A stretch of DNA of 64,000 nt from Vitrella brassicaformis (Eukaryota > Sar > Vitrellaceae). Position 1 is the first letter of the stretch, and every line of letters starts with the position of its first letter. The stretch covers positions 117,393 through 181,392 of the forward strand of contig CDMY01000153.1 of NCBI GenBank assembly GCA_001179505.1, written 5' to 3'. The notes under the pieces are model-generated. The model had not been told where the DNA came from. It saw only the letters and a list, made by a program, of their open reading frames with translations, and ran no database searches. This document shows, one piece after another, positions 1 to 11,480 of this stretch. The position numbers and the translations under genes were made by a program.

Positions 1-1328
1 ACCTCCACACCCACAAAATACAGATAGCACACAATGACGACAATCTCCAGAAACAAGCGGAAGACATTAATCGAGGCCTGCATATCGTAGAGCTCCAGTG
101 TGAAGCCATGTCCCTCCAGCTGGTGGCTGATCGTGCCTCCAAGCGCCGCCTGAAAGACGACCGCGAAATGAAAGAACTTCTGCAGATTGGCGTTGTAGAA
201 ATACATGTCCGCAACAAAGCTGGCGAGACTCGCTTCAAACCACCCGTCCGCTCTCAGTTCTTCGATCCTCTGGTGCATGGCCGCCTCTCCCCCGTCGAGA
301 TTGACGTATTCGATGAATCCCCCCGCTCGCGAGTACCCCCTGCCTCGCGAGTAAGTGTACGTCTGGCCTGTCGAGGCGCCATCAAAGCTTGCCGTGTCCT
401 CATGTGATTTGAGTGAGAAGGACTTGAGATTCATTGTGCTCGGGTCGATTCGCTGCCTCCCGATGATCCGCGGATAGAAGCCTTTCACATCTTTCGGCGC
501 CAATGTGTTCTTCTCCACACGATGTCTCTTAAGAGAGAGCCGGGTCGTGAGCAGCACGTTGAAGAAGCCGACGGTGGGCAGCGGCCGGCTCTGATCGGCG
601 ACGCCCAGCTGTATGTCAAACGGCGATTCTTCATCTGTATATAGTGCCTTCAAAAATGCCGATGCCATCCATTCTCCGACCCCTTCCGTGCTGGTGATGT
701 TGGTGATGAATGTGCCCGACAACGAGGGAATTGAGAGAAATCTGTTCCGCAGCACTTGGTTGACCTGATAGGACGCTGGAATCGTCAGTTGAAGGAGATT
801 CACCGACGCAAAGCTGACAGGTAAGAGAGAAGGGCATGAATTGAGATTATCCTCACCGTTGCGCACTGTTGTGCGGCTCACCAGATGGCAAAGACGATGT
901 AGAGGATGGCATTCACAAGCAAACTGTCAGCCATTATAACCTCCCTCAAAGGGAATATGGCGATGAACCCCCCCGGAAGCTTCCGAGAGCGGACAAGGCA
1001 GGCCAGGACACCAAATTAGCACTCCATACACAACACACGTGGGCCGTTTGTCGTTTCGTTAAACCCATCTTGCCCTAATTCTTCTGTCTTAGCTCGCGTA
1101 CGGCGAAGGAAGAGGAGGAGGGAGAGGGGAGCAGGGGAGAGGTCGGTCACCACTCACCAGCGCCTCGCCATACGTATCCTTCGTCACTTTTTCGGCTTTT
1201 GATCTGACGCTGATCTGACACCGGCAGGCAGATGGAGCTGACTCGGAGGATTGAGGTCTCACGACACAGTGATGACGACCCCCGCCCCTCTCCTCGGGGA
1301 TCAAGATCCCCTCTGACATGGCTGTCAT
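1..1328 (-). CDS. Polycystin (PKD2)-type cation channel, partial: N-terminal part, C-terminus beyond the window
   Basis: Likely a polycystin/TRPP-family cation channel of a membrane (cilium or ER in known members). The start ATG is at 1326-1328. Exon 1 encodes a 55-60-residue cytoplasmic leader ending KDTYGEAL and is followed by a gtgagt donor. Exon 2 (from about position 982) reads PGGFIAIFPLREVIM and then a hydrophobic helix, like the family's 'TTLRELLVY' entry into TM1. A short intron (about 822-887) follows. The remaining exon to position 1 is the extracellular polycystin domain, with family signatures: GYSRAGGFIEYVNLD (like GYVADL), then FYNANLQKFFHFAVVFQ and GGTISHQ. It ends in a second hydrophobic helix (LFLEIVVIVCYLYFVG) that runs off the window edge. 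The pore and any EF-hand or coiled coil are not visible. The family call is strong; the ligand and location are not shown. Confidence 0.82.
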
Positions 1329-3136
1329 CTCGAAGGCAGCCGTGCCCCTCCAGTCCCCCTTCCTCGCCCTGTTTGTTTCTGCTTTCGGACCAGAGCCTGG
1401 CGTTCGCCCTCTACAACGATGAGATCAAGCTGGAGGAGCTGATGGGTGGGCTGCCGAGCCAGGATGACTCGCCCTCCACCACTGGCCGAGCTCCCTCGTC
1501 CTCCGACTCCACCCCTCCCGGCATCTCACCCTCTACATCGACGAGCAACATCGGCATCGCATCGCCGCTTGCATCCTTGGCAATGGTCGTGCAGAAGGGC
1601 TTGCTCGAGGCCGACCTGCAGTACACCCAAGGCTTTCTGTTCGAGACCGCCCCGGTACTACTGTCGCTCCTGCAAATGGGTCCCCATGCGAGGCAATTGG
1701 TGTACGCGAGTCGCGTCTTCCAGCGCACGGTGGCCAAGATGCGTCAGCTGCGGTCATACGTGCGGACCCTGACGTGCGAGAAGGGCTGGATGGACATACC
1801 GGCGGAGAGGGGACTGAAGGTCACATATCGCACAGAAACAGACGCTGCGTTCGGGTGAGCAGACAGACAAGGGGGAGAGAGAAGGAACATGGGTGTTGCA
1901 CATCATGTCGTTCCCGTGTTGTCAGGCCCACCACTGTCAAGGTGTGTGGCGAGGTGGATGCCGCATTCAGCCATGTCATCCAGATCTGTACGGACACCAC
2001 ACAACACACCGAGGCAGGAATGTGTGTGTGTGTGTGTGTGCACGCGAAGTGGGCCTCTGATCTCCCCTCACATCACATCGCCTCACGAACCTTCGTTGTC
2101 CTCTGCGGTTTCTGCTGCTTTCAGGCTGTGAAGCAGGGATGATCAAGGATTGGATGCCGATGACCTCGTTCTCCGAGAGACTGCCGACAAGCCAGGCGAC
2201 AGCCGCGGGCGTGACCCCTGTCTTCGGAGTCTATCAGCTACAGGTGCGTTCGAAGGGGTAGGCACGCACACTCATGTACGCATCCATTCCTGTCCCTCCC
2301 GCACAGATGAGCATGCCTTTTCTCGCCAAACGTGAGTGGGTGCTGGACTACTATGACGCCCTGGGTGAGTTAGCGCATCCAAATGCATCTACACGTCTGT
2401 CATTCGACACTACCTGCCCCTGTCTGTCTGTCTGCCTGCCTACCTGCCTGCCTACCTGCCTGCCTACCTGCCTGCCTGTCTGCCTTATCAGATCGCGAGA
2501 CAGGTTGCGCGTGGGCCTTCATGGACAGTGTAGACGGCGATGGTCATCCTGACGTACCGTCGGAGGCTTTCCCACGGCATGATCCCCATGTGGTCAAGGG
2601 CACAATGCCCATCTCATGCTGCCTCATCAAGCCAGTTGGCCCAAACCGCGTCTACATTGAAGCGCTCACCAACGTGGACCTCAAGTTCAAGCTCCCGCAC
2701 TGGCTGCAGGTGCTGCTCTCGAAGATCGCCGGTGAGTGAGTGACAGTGGCACGTACGGACCATGTGGACGGTTTTCACATGTAGCCGATGTGTGCGTGTC
2801 TGTGCAGGCGTGAAGGGTTTCCAGGGCATGGTCAAGGCCACCAAGCTCATCAATCGGTCGGCCCATCACTCTGATTCGTGGGTGCAGAGCTACCACAGAA
2901 ACCTCAGATACATCCAACCGTACCAGGTGAGTTCCATTCCTCAGAATGATTAAGCAGCCCGATGCCCATCGGCCCGTCTGCCTGTGTGGTGTGATGTGCA
3001 GGAGTGCGCTGACAGGGCTTTGGCCAGGGCCGGGGGCGTCAGGAGGGCAGGAGTGTCGAGTGAGGACCTCCCCAAGTTCCCCCTGCTCGACCACCTCGAT
3101 AACACGGCTCATGAGCCATTGGTGCCTCTTTGTTGA
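1232..3136 (+). CDS. START-like lipid-binding domain protein
   Basis: A 451-residue protein from seven exons that join in phase: 1232-1854, 1926-1987, 2125-2243, 2307-2364, 2492-2731, 2808-2926, 3002-3136. The N-terminal 120 residues are Ser/Pro-rich. The middle resembles a START/Bet v1-like lipid-transfer fold: TVKVCGEVDAAFSHVI, then MPISCCLIKPVGPNRVYIEAL and LTNVDLKFKLPHWLQVLLSK, where the hydrophobic strands and a C-terminal amphipathic helix are expected. No signal peptide or membrane segment is seen, so a cytosolic lipid-binding role is the best inference. The family call is by pattern, not by a catalytic motif. The chosen ATG at 1232 overlaps the antisense leader of the divergent polycystin-type gene by 97 bp. 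A later in-frame ATG at 1441 would avoid this. Confidence 0.6.
2414..2484. repeat. CTGC/CTAC tetranucleotide tract inside an intron of the START-like gene
   Basis: The fourth intron of the START-like gene (2365-2491) is mostly a (CTGC/CTAC/CTGT)n array with 4-base periodicity. It doubles as a pyrimidine tract before the acceptor at 2490-2491. No coding or structural RNA function is apparent. Confidence 0.8.
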
Positions 3137-3876
3137 CATGCTACTTTGGTAGTCCTGCGTATCTTCTTGATGCTCTATGGCGGTGTCACGTCGTGTGTAG
3201 GGGATTAGGTGGTCCATGGTGGGTGGTAAAGTGAGATTGTCCTGCTCGCCCGATTCCTTTTTGTGTTGTGCAGGAGTGAGGTTGCGTACGTGCGTAGCTT
3301 GAAGATGAGCAGACAGGTGCATGTTTGCGTGGATGCCTCTCTCATGTCGTATGCATGCCGCCCGAAAACGAGAGTGGCGAATGCGAATCTGTGAGTGCAA
3401 GTCGTGCATTCATGCCTCTGCCTTCGTCCGTCTGCCTATTGCTGCTGCTTCTACTGATCTATAAGCTGACTGCATGAATGATGCGGTGTCAATGCGTGTC
3501 TAGATCTGCATGTGGACCAGGTTCTATCCGTGTGCGTGTGCATTTGAGAGCGGGGGCGGTGCATGCATCTGTGTGGGTGTGCGTCCAACGACGTGGTGTT
3601 TGGACACTGCTAAGTATATTTGATTTGATGATGGCGTCTTTGGCCCCCCACGGCCCCCACTGGCAGTCTCAAGCAGTCTTGGAAACAACCAGGGTCTTTT
3701 GCACTTCTGACCCCGCGGGGAGTGTGAGACCCCGCCATTTCGGACACTGGTCTCAAGCAACCTCACGCAACTATATATGGCGTCCATTGCGCCGCACATC
3801 TATCTGCCCAATGAGGTGACTGTAAGCACTCGTCCTTCACAGATTCCTTCGCCGTGGTTGTTGCCGGGGTGTTTCC
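3137..3876. other. 740-bp spacer before the Slo-like channel; probable promoter region
   Basis: No exon could be supported here. The spacer lies between two genes on the same strand, so it should hold the 3' end of the START-like transcript and the promoter of the channel. A TATA-like string (ctatatatgg) lies at about 3770-3780, roughly 100 bp before the channel ATG at 3877. It is the only TATA-like candidate I noticed; the assignment is weak. Confidence 0.35.
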
Positions 3877-6800
3877 ATGCAGCCTGAGGTGGACTTGTTG
3901 CTGGTTGTGGTGGCGTATTTGGTCCTCGTTACGGTGCTCATCCTCCTATGCCGTTTGGTCCTCGCCTGCGGCCTCATCGCTACGCATCCCTTCACAAGCC
4001 CCGATGTCACGAAGAAGGGCCAGACATCGACGAGAAAGAGGCTCCATGACTACCTGTATGTCAAGTCAAACCTCGGCCACAGGTTGGTGGCCATCATGCA
4101 CGAAGACAGATCTTTATGGGCATTCATTTCGGCTCGATGGTTGATATCCCCCATTTGTCCACAGAATTGACCTGCTTCAGACGGTGGGGATGGTTGTTAG
4201 AAGTGCGGTGGGGGAAGCCATGAGTTGGTTGTGCGTGTCGATGACAGGTCCTGAGTGGTCTCAGCTGCGTCACGTATGTCGTGAGTAACACACAGACAGA
4301 GAGAGAGACAGGCTTGTACTCTATCTTTGTACGTCTGTCTGTATGTTACTTAGCTGCAAACGTACAAGATAGACGTCTTCGGGCTGCCAATGGAATTCAC
4401 CGTCGGCCTCTGCTTCCTTTTTGATTACATCCTGCGGTCAGTAGCTAGCTCAGCAAACACTCATGGCGCCACTCTCTTGTCTGTCGTTTGCTGCGCAGGT
4501 TTTACCTCGCTCCGAACAGGCTGACCTACTTGTTCTCCTTCTTTGCTATCGTCGATGTGCTCACGGTCGGTGGAATGCAAGGACATATGACATACCACGC
4601 CGGACGGCGGCATGACGAACGGTGTTGTGTGTGGTTAATGAATGTGTGATAGATAGCCCCGGTGTTTATCCAGGTGTTCCTTGTGGGATTCTACAATACG
4701 AGCGGGGACACCACACACACGCACGGAGACTTCTCGTATCTGCGTCTCATCCGGTTGATGAGGCTGCTGCGCATCTTGCGTGCCTTGAGGATCGTACGCT
4801 CTGCGCCCGAGAGCGGTCTTTGGCGTGAGATATTCCTGCTCGTCTTCACGGCGTTCACTCTGATCTTCACCACGGCCGGCTTCTATCAGGTGGGATTTGC
4901 ATTCATGACCGGCTTTCCGTCATCTTACCCTGTCTCCCTGTGTGGATGCAGGTGATGGAAGAGGGCCTGAGGGGCGTGGCAGACGCCGTTGATTTCCACC
5001 AGGCATTCTACTTCACCCTGATATCCACCGTGGGCAGACCTCGGTGAGACAGACAGACATCAGACGTGCGCTCGGATGACACCTGTCTCTGTGTGTTTGT
5101 GTCTCGGTCTTCAGCATCGAGAGCACTACATGGCGCGGGACGCTGGTGATCATCGGTGTGGTGGCACTGTCGATCATCATCATACCGCAGAAATTGGGGG
5201 AATTGTGGGAGGTCAGACACGACATCCAGTGGCTGGCCGGCCATTCAGTGACGCGCATATGTGTGTGTGTGTGTGTGCAGGTGCTCAAACACGAGAACAT
5301 CTACACGCGAAGGTGAGACACAAGACTAACACCATTATGGAGATGACCTGCGGTGCACCCGTCAATTTTCAGGCGTTATAAGGAGCAGAATTTTGCTCCC
5401 TCGCACTGCATAGTGGCAGGGGCAATTGACTTCTCCACCCTCAACGTTTTCCTCTACGAATTCTACCACGAAGACAGGCTCAGCAACCCTCGGGACATCG
5501 TAAGTTTCGCTGAAACGCTAGTGATGCTTTCCCGCGCTTCTCTTCTCATTCAGGTGGTTTTTTCCGAGCACGAGCCCGACAGGCGCATCAATGAGCTTCT
5601 TGACCACCCTGCGTACAATCAGATGGTGTCGTTCATCCAAGGGTCCGTGCACAGCGAGTACGACCTTGATCGCACCTGTGCACACTCGGCAAAGGCGATC
5701 TTCCTGTTTGTGGACAAGAACGCCTCGGACCACTCATTTGAGGACACGAGGATGATCTCCTTTGTGCTGGCACTGAAGAACTATTTCATGACGAGTGAGA
5801 AGTGTTTAAGTGTTCCCCGGCTGTGCGTGCAAGTGCTGCGGCGCGAGACACAGCAGCAGATATCCCGCGTGCTCGATGAAGAGACTAACGACACAGTGCG
5901 CAAAAACAACAGATGAGTCTTTCTGGCCAGCGGCAATGCCTCTCCGCTGTGTATGTGTGTTCAGGTAGTGTCGGTCGATACCATCACGAGCACCTTGATG
6001 GCGTTGAATACGGTTAATAGAGGCGTGCCAGCGGTTGTCATGAACCTGGTCCAGAACAAATACAGAGCACAGACGCCGGGATGGCGATTCTCGCCCTTTC
6101 TCTTTCTCTCTCTGTGTGTCCATGTGTGTATATGTGCTTACAGGTGAGTCATGTCGATCGCGGCCATCTGCTTAGCGAGGACGAGGACCAGTGGTTCACA
6201 AGCTACTACCAAGGCGCAACGTAAGAAGCAAAGACAGTCTGCGGCACACATGCAATGCTCCTGCTTCTCTTCTTGTCGTGGCAAGTCAGGAGATGTACAC
6301 AGTCCGCTTTACACAACCATCTCTTCAACATACCAAGAGCCATCCATTGCGAGCGTCGCTGCTCCAGAGCCGGCTGCTGCCCCTGGCCAACGGGGCCGAC
6401 GGCGTCTTCCTTTCCGGCATTGTGGACAGCCTGGTATGACATGAGAATGATTCACAACATGGACAGGCGCGACGCGGTAGCCCTGAAACAAATGTCTCCG
6501 CTCTTGATTTTTGTTCAGATAGGATGCTCAATGACACGAGCGGCTCACTTCCTGCTCTTTCAGTATGGGGTGGTGCTCTTCGCCCTCCAGAAAAGCGAGC
6601 AAGAGAGGCTCGTGCTGTTCCCTGGAAGGCGAGATGACGTGATCGAGGCATCTGACATAGGGTGCGTCATCACAGAGAACAAGCAGCGACTGAACCAGAT
6701 CAGCTCGCTGATGCAGAAGGTAATATGCAGAAGGTAATGTTACTAAGAGCTTTCCGAGCGTCATTTGGCTCCTCCTTTGTGCTGCTGTCTGGTGTAGAAA

Positions 6801-9800
6801 GGCTCATACATGGAGAACGAACCCCCGCCTGAGAGAGAGGGGCCGAACGAGCAGCGCCCCTCGGGCTGGGCAAGAGCCAAGGAGGGTGTAAAGCGACTGC
6901 TCAACCGGAAGTCTTCCGCCGACGTGTCTGATCCTGCTGATCAGCAAGCAGCGCAATCGAGGGCCAACACCAATGATGTGACGCCACCACAGCCCGCCGG
7001 AGAGCTCGCTGACAGCTACCCAGATTGCACAGGTAAGGAAGCGGTCTACAGAAGGCTGTGCACCCATACGTGTCTTTCTCTTTCTGCTCTCAACCTCAGA
7101 GACTCTCGAGGAGCTGGTCGATGAGGATGCACTGAGACACATGATGGTCGAAATTCAAATTGAGGCAGAGACAGAGAAACAGGATGACCAGCCGTCAGAA
7201 CCGATACCAAGAGGCATCATCAAGCCAAAGGATGCGCCAGTCAGCAGGTCACCCAACGTGCGCTTTTCGGTCGGACAGAACGAAACACCCGCGGCTGCGA
7301 ATGAGCGGGACACGGTATCGTCTCCTTCACTTGAACACTCTCTTGCAAGACCTTCTATACAAGTACGTGGGGAGGAAAGCTGCAGTCCGTCGATACAAGT
7401 GTGTCTGCTCGTGTGCGTCCAGCCTGCTCATTCGGCAGCGCCAGCCTCCCTTCCGCGCCACCAGCGGCGACCATCCTTTGTGTCCCCACCGTCGACTGGG
7501 AGGACCATCCCCTCCAGTCCGGCATTTTTCCTTGGCGACGACGATGCATCAAGACCTCACAAAGGATCGGTTCAACAGTGGGACTCCGGCAACGCCGTAT
7601 GCGCATCAGACTGAGGGAAAGCAAGAGCTGACACTTTGGCTGCCTCTGTGTGTCTTTGTGGGTCCAGGAACCCAAGAAGGTCATTCCGGGGGATGAGAAG
7701 CCCCATGCTGGTGGCATGTGTGTATCTGCGAGGCCGTCCGTGCACCCCCACCATCCGTCGGAGAGCACCTCTGCCTTTCAGGATGTGGGCTCGGATTCAA
7801 GGCCATCAGGGGCAGCCATGCAGCCCATCAGCATGCAGGCATCCACAGACATGCAGGGACAGGGGGAAGGACACGTTCGTGTGTCCCTTCCACCGGCTGG
7901 GATGTCACGGGAAGGTGCCAAGCGGATGCTGTACAACCTGCTGGGACGCGCATACGGAGGAGATGTGAGGCAGGCACAATTCCCTGAGAAATAGACCCCC
8001 AACTTCACTGTGTCTCCCTGTGTGTCAGTGTGGCAAGATGATGGAGGACATGAGGCAGCTCATGCCAACCAAGGAACAGCCGCCACGAGAACGAAAGTAG
8101 AACAGGGAAACAACCAGCTGTACGGCGAACGCTTCATTGCTCACCCACTGTCCTGCCTGTTTCCGCCTTTTGCAGGTGGCGCTCCGGTCACGTCCTCGTG
8201 TGCGGCATCCCCAGCGACCTGCGTGCTTTCATGGAGGGCCTAGGACGGAGACGCGATAAGGATGTCGTCATCCTCGATCCCACACTGAAGCACTTGGACA
8301 GGTGGTGCAGGCACTAAAGGATGGCCTATGCACGTGGCTCATTTTGGCTGCATTGCGATTCAGACGCCGTTCCGCTACAGCCTTTGATGTGGCAGAAGCG
8401 ACATCCTTCGCCGACCCTGTTACTGTCCGTGTCCTGTCGAAACTGAAGAAACTCTCTCAAAACGATCGGAAACGGTGAGGGAGACGCCATACAAGGTGAC
8501 GCGGCAAGTATCACCACTTCTCCTTATGTCATGTCCAGGATATGGCTAAAGGGCGGCACACCGATGAGCAAGAAGGATCTGCTCGAGGCTGGCGTGCGCA
8601 CGGCTGAAGCGGTGGTCGTGCTGCCGTCACACGCCACATGCTGTGACGATGTACAGATGTTCCTCAGGTACATAATTCATTGCTTGACACACATACAAAC
8701 GTCTATTACGTACTATCAGGCGTTTCGCTTCGGCCGATCGCAAGACACAGATCAAAATGCAGCAGGTGCGTGAATGACAAGTAAAGCCAAAGAATGACCC
8801 AGAAAGTCTGTCCCGGCTGCATGGTTGCAGACAGTCGATACCAACACGATCATGAAGGCGTATCTGATCCGGGCTGAGGCGGCAGTGTCCGATTATCTTA
8901 AGGGCGAGACGACCTTCATCGCCAGCCAGCTGCTACAGGGACAGGTGGGTGCCATGCCCAACACCAATCCAACGTATGACACATGCAGCTCTTTGTGTAT
9001 CTGCAGAATGTTAAATACTTTCATGGTGCTTTGGATGACCGGTACAAGCAGCGGACGAGTCGAGAGCATAACAGATGGCTCGACACAGCGCCGCTCACCT
9101 TCTCCAGGTCACCGAGTGAGCATGCCATGTTCACAATCCCATGTCTCCCCCATACATAAGCAGGCTGTTCGCGAGCGGCAAGTCGTTGTCGTGCACCATG
9201 GTGGATCGCATCGTCATAGAGTCTTTTTTCATCCCCAAAATTTCCAGTGTACTCTACAGCATGATCTACGGCGATGAGGACGGATCGCACCTGTTCCAGC
9301 TGGCACACATCCCCGACACCTACATAGGCAGACCGTACAAGAATCTTGCCGAAGATTTGATGCGCAAAGGGGTAGGTCTGCACGTATGCGCGTGTACATG
9401 CCGAGGAAGAAAGGCTCTGACACGTTCTCTGCGTAGTTGCTGGTCATAGGACTGTATCGTATGCCCGACGAGACCCCCGGCGATGATCCAGACCTAGATG
9501 TCTCATCGGATCCCGGCATGTCCCACCCTCCGGCAAACGACGCAACCCCACGGTCACCCCCGCGGTCTCCCGATACACACCACCAGCATCAGACCTCGTC
9601 TACACCAGCCAGTAGTCACAAGATGGCGGCCACACGATCGTCGTTGTCGGGCTATCTACAAGGTGCTGGTCGAGCGAGCATCAAGAGGATAGCGAAGAGC
9701 ATCCAGGTGGTCACCAGGAGCAGACGGTCCGCACTAGCCGTACCCGACCACATAAAGATGGCCCTGGCGAGCAAGAGGTGCGTCAAGAAGCGGGGCGGTG

Positions 9801-10557
9801 TGTGATTCTGTCCGGCAGTGCTCATTATGTCTCCTCTCGCTGCACTCAGATATCTAGACAAGATGCCCTACGTGATGACCAATCCACCTCTCAACGAACT
9901 GATTGAGGAGCGAGACCGTGTCTTCGTCATCGGGCGCGCTCCCGACGATGACGACATGGAAGATGCCATATGGGCTGCTGGCAACATTAGCAGCATTGCA
10001 AGCGTACGAAGCAAGAGGCGGGGCTTGCCACTGGTTCTGAAGCCACCTTCACTGTGTCTCTGTTGTGTTCAGCTGCCTTGTATTGATCGCAGCTCTCACA
10101 GCGCCCCTGATTTCTCACCTTGTGTTGGTGCCGCCGCGACCCACGACCCCTCGCAACAGGCCACATGGAGGTGAATGAATGCATGTCAATGCTGGCAGTA
10201 TGTCTATCCATTCTCTCCCACATCTCTCTCATTCATTGCAGACGCTCCTCGGCCAGCCTGCGTCGGCCGCCGCGCAAGTCCAGCCGACACTTTGCCGGGA
10301 TACGTGGAGGGTTCCGAGTGTCTGTCCTGCACTCGTCGCTGAGCCAGTCGACACAGACCAAGGATAGGGAGAGCATCAGCATATCGAAGAGACGGTCCAG
10401 ACTGCGGTCAGGTGTGAGGGGCAGAGACGGGAGGGATGATAAACACATGAGCTCTGCTGAGGGTGAGGACCTGACCCCCCCGCCTCGGCCCCTCAACTCA
10501 CTGATGACGGCGCTATTTGGGAAAAGAGGTTCCGGCGCGGACAATGAAGCGGAGTAG
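3877..10557 (+). CDS. Slo/BK-like ion channel with voltage sensor and two RCK domains, unusual pore
   Basis: A large multi-exon gene for a six-helix tetrameric channel with cytoplasmic RCK regulatory domains. Exon 1 carries the first hydrophobic helix. Later exons give S2-S3 (FTVGLCFLFDYIL, LTYLFSFFAIVDVL), an S4 with arginine at every third position (4738-4800), and a pore helix with FHQAFYFTLISTVG (about 4990-5035). RCK1 begins at SHCIVAGAIDFSTLNVFLYE (5400) and includes VVFSEHEPDRRINELL and MISFVLALKNYF. RCK2 begins with GHVLVCGIPSDLRAFMEGL (about 8185) and ends with LLVIGLYRMPDE and MPYVMTNPPLNELIEERD, both diagnostic of Slo channels. A long polar low-complexity linker (about 6800-8100) separates the RCKs, and a basic Ser-rich tail ends at the stop at 10555-10557. 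The filter reads TVGRPR rather than TVGYGD, and no acidic calcium bowl precedes RLFASGK, so selectivity and gating ligand are open. Homology to Slo is firm. Confidence 0.87.
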
Positions 10558-11126
10558 ACAGACAGGCTGATGTAGACGCGCATGCGTGGTCGGTGGGTTG
10601 ACATGTGTCACTTCTGTGGATTTGTATCCGCCAGTTTTGATTTTGCTCAGCATCCTATCCATTGGGTGATGACGCGTGACAGCGTTCGTTCTGTTCACTC
10701 ACTCATGCAGCACCACAGTAATGCAGACACACATCTCTGATCCAACAGAGTTCATGAATATGTATGTATGTATGTATTCACATCTACAGCGAATGCACAG
10801 CAGAACTATTCACGGACGCACTGTACACCGTCTCAGCCCTCAAGATGCCTTGGGTGGTGTCATTGACCGGTAGAGGCACCCATGCATCAGAGCGGTCTTG
10901 CTCCGCTCTGCAGCAGAGATACCTGCATCCAGCCACACCACCAGGGCATCCTGGACGTGAAGCGAACAGCACCACCGTCCGCACAATATCATATATACTA
11001 CTACCCATCCACCCATCCACTTAGTACTGCTACACGTGTCCGTCTGGCTGTCCGTCTGCCTCTCCATCTTCTACGCATGCTCATCTCCGGCCGTCCAGCT
11101 CCCCAGCCAGTCAAGTCAGCATCACG
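10558..11126. other. Tail-to-tail spacer between the channel and the small membrane-protein gene
   Basis: A 569-bp convergent spacer holding a short (TATG)n tract near 10760-10780 and several short open frames without family resemblance. It presumably contains both 3' UTRs. I see no gene. Confidence 0.5.
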
Positions 11127-11405
11127 TCATTTCAGCTTCTCCTCCATGAGCCTCCTCTTGCGCCTCTCGTGGAACTGATTGTAGTCCACAACTAGATGCA
11201 CGCCAGCAGTCAGCAGCCACAGCCCGACTAGCAGTCCTCCCCAGAAGCGCCACCCATGGCCCATGAAGCGCCATTCCTCAGCCTCCTTTGATGCAGCCCT
11301 TGCAGCAGCCGGCTTCTCTTCTGCATCTCCCGTTGCGGCGGTCTCTGCCAAGGACAGCAGTATCGGCGCAACAAACACCAATCCAACGATGAGCCAGATC
11401 TTCAT
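11127..11405 (-). CDS. Small membrane protein, function unknown (92 aa)
   Basis: A single-exon frame of 92 residues. The start used here, at 11405, gives MKIWLIVGLVFVAPILLSLAE, a classical signal peptide or signal anchor. A short Glu/Ala/Lys-rich stretch follows, then a second hydrophobic helix (WGGLLVGLWLLTAGVHLVV), and a strongly basic end (HERRKRRLMEEKLK). An in-frame ATG at 11435 would add ten residues. The layout suggests a secretory-pathway membrane protein with a cytosolic basic tail. I do not recognise the family. It lies head-to-head with the gene beginning at 11481, only 75 bp away, which supports it being a real transcription unit. A shadow of that gene is less likely because its hydrophobic pattern is so regular. 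Confidence 0.6.
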   Translation of the reverse strand: MKIWLIVGLVFVAPILLSLAETAATGDAEEKPAAARAASKEAEEWRFMGHGWRFWGGLLVGLWLLTAGVHLVVDYNQFHERRKRRLMEEKLK

Positions 11406-11480
11406 TCGAAAGCTGGGAGGGCAGAGGAATGGCATTCTAAGCTCGCAAAACGGGGGGGAGCTGGTGGGAGTGTCCTTGCA
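11406..11480. promoter_or_regulatory. Putative 75-bp bidirectional promoter
   Basis: Inferred only from position: two divergent open frames start at 11405 (-) and 11481 (+). The interval contains a G-rich run near 11451-11460. I saw no TATA box. Confidence 0.4.

Noticed and set aside
4980-5120. Slo-like channel as a pseudogene because of the filter change
   Set aside because: Exons before and after stay in frame, all later RCK motifs are conserved, and there is no stop codon; divergence looks functional.
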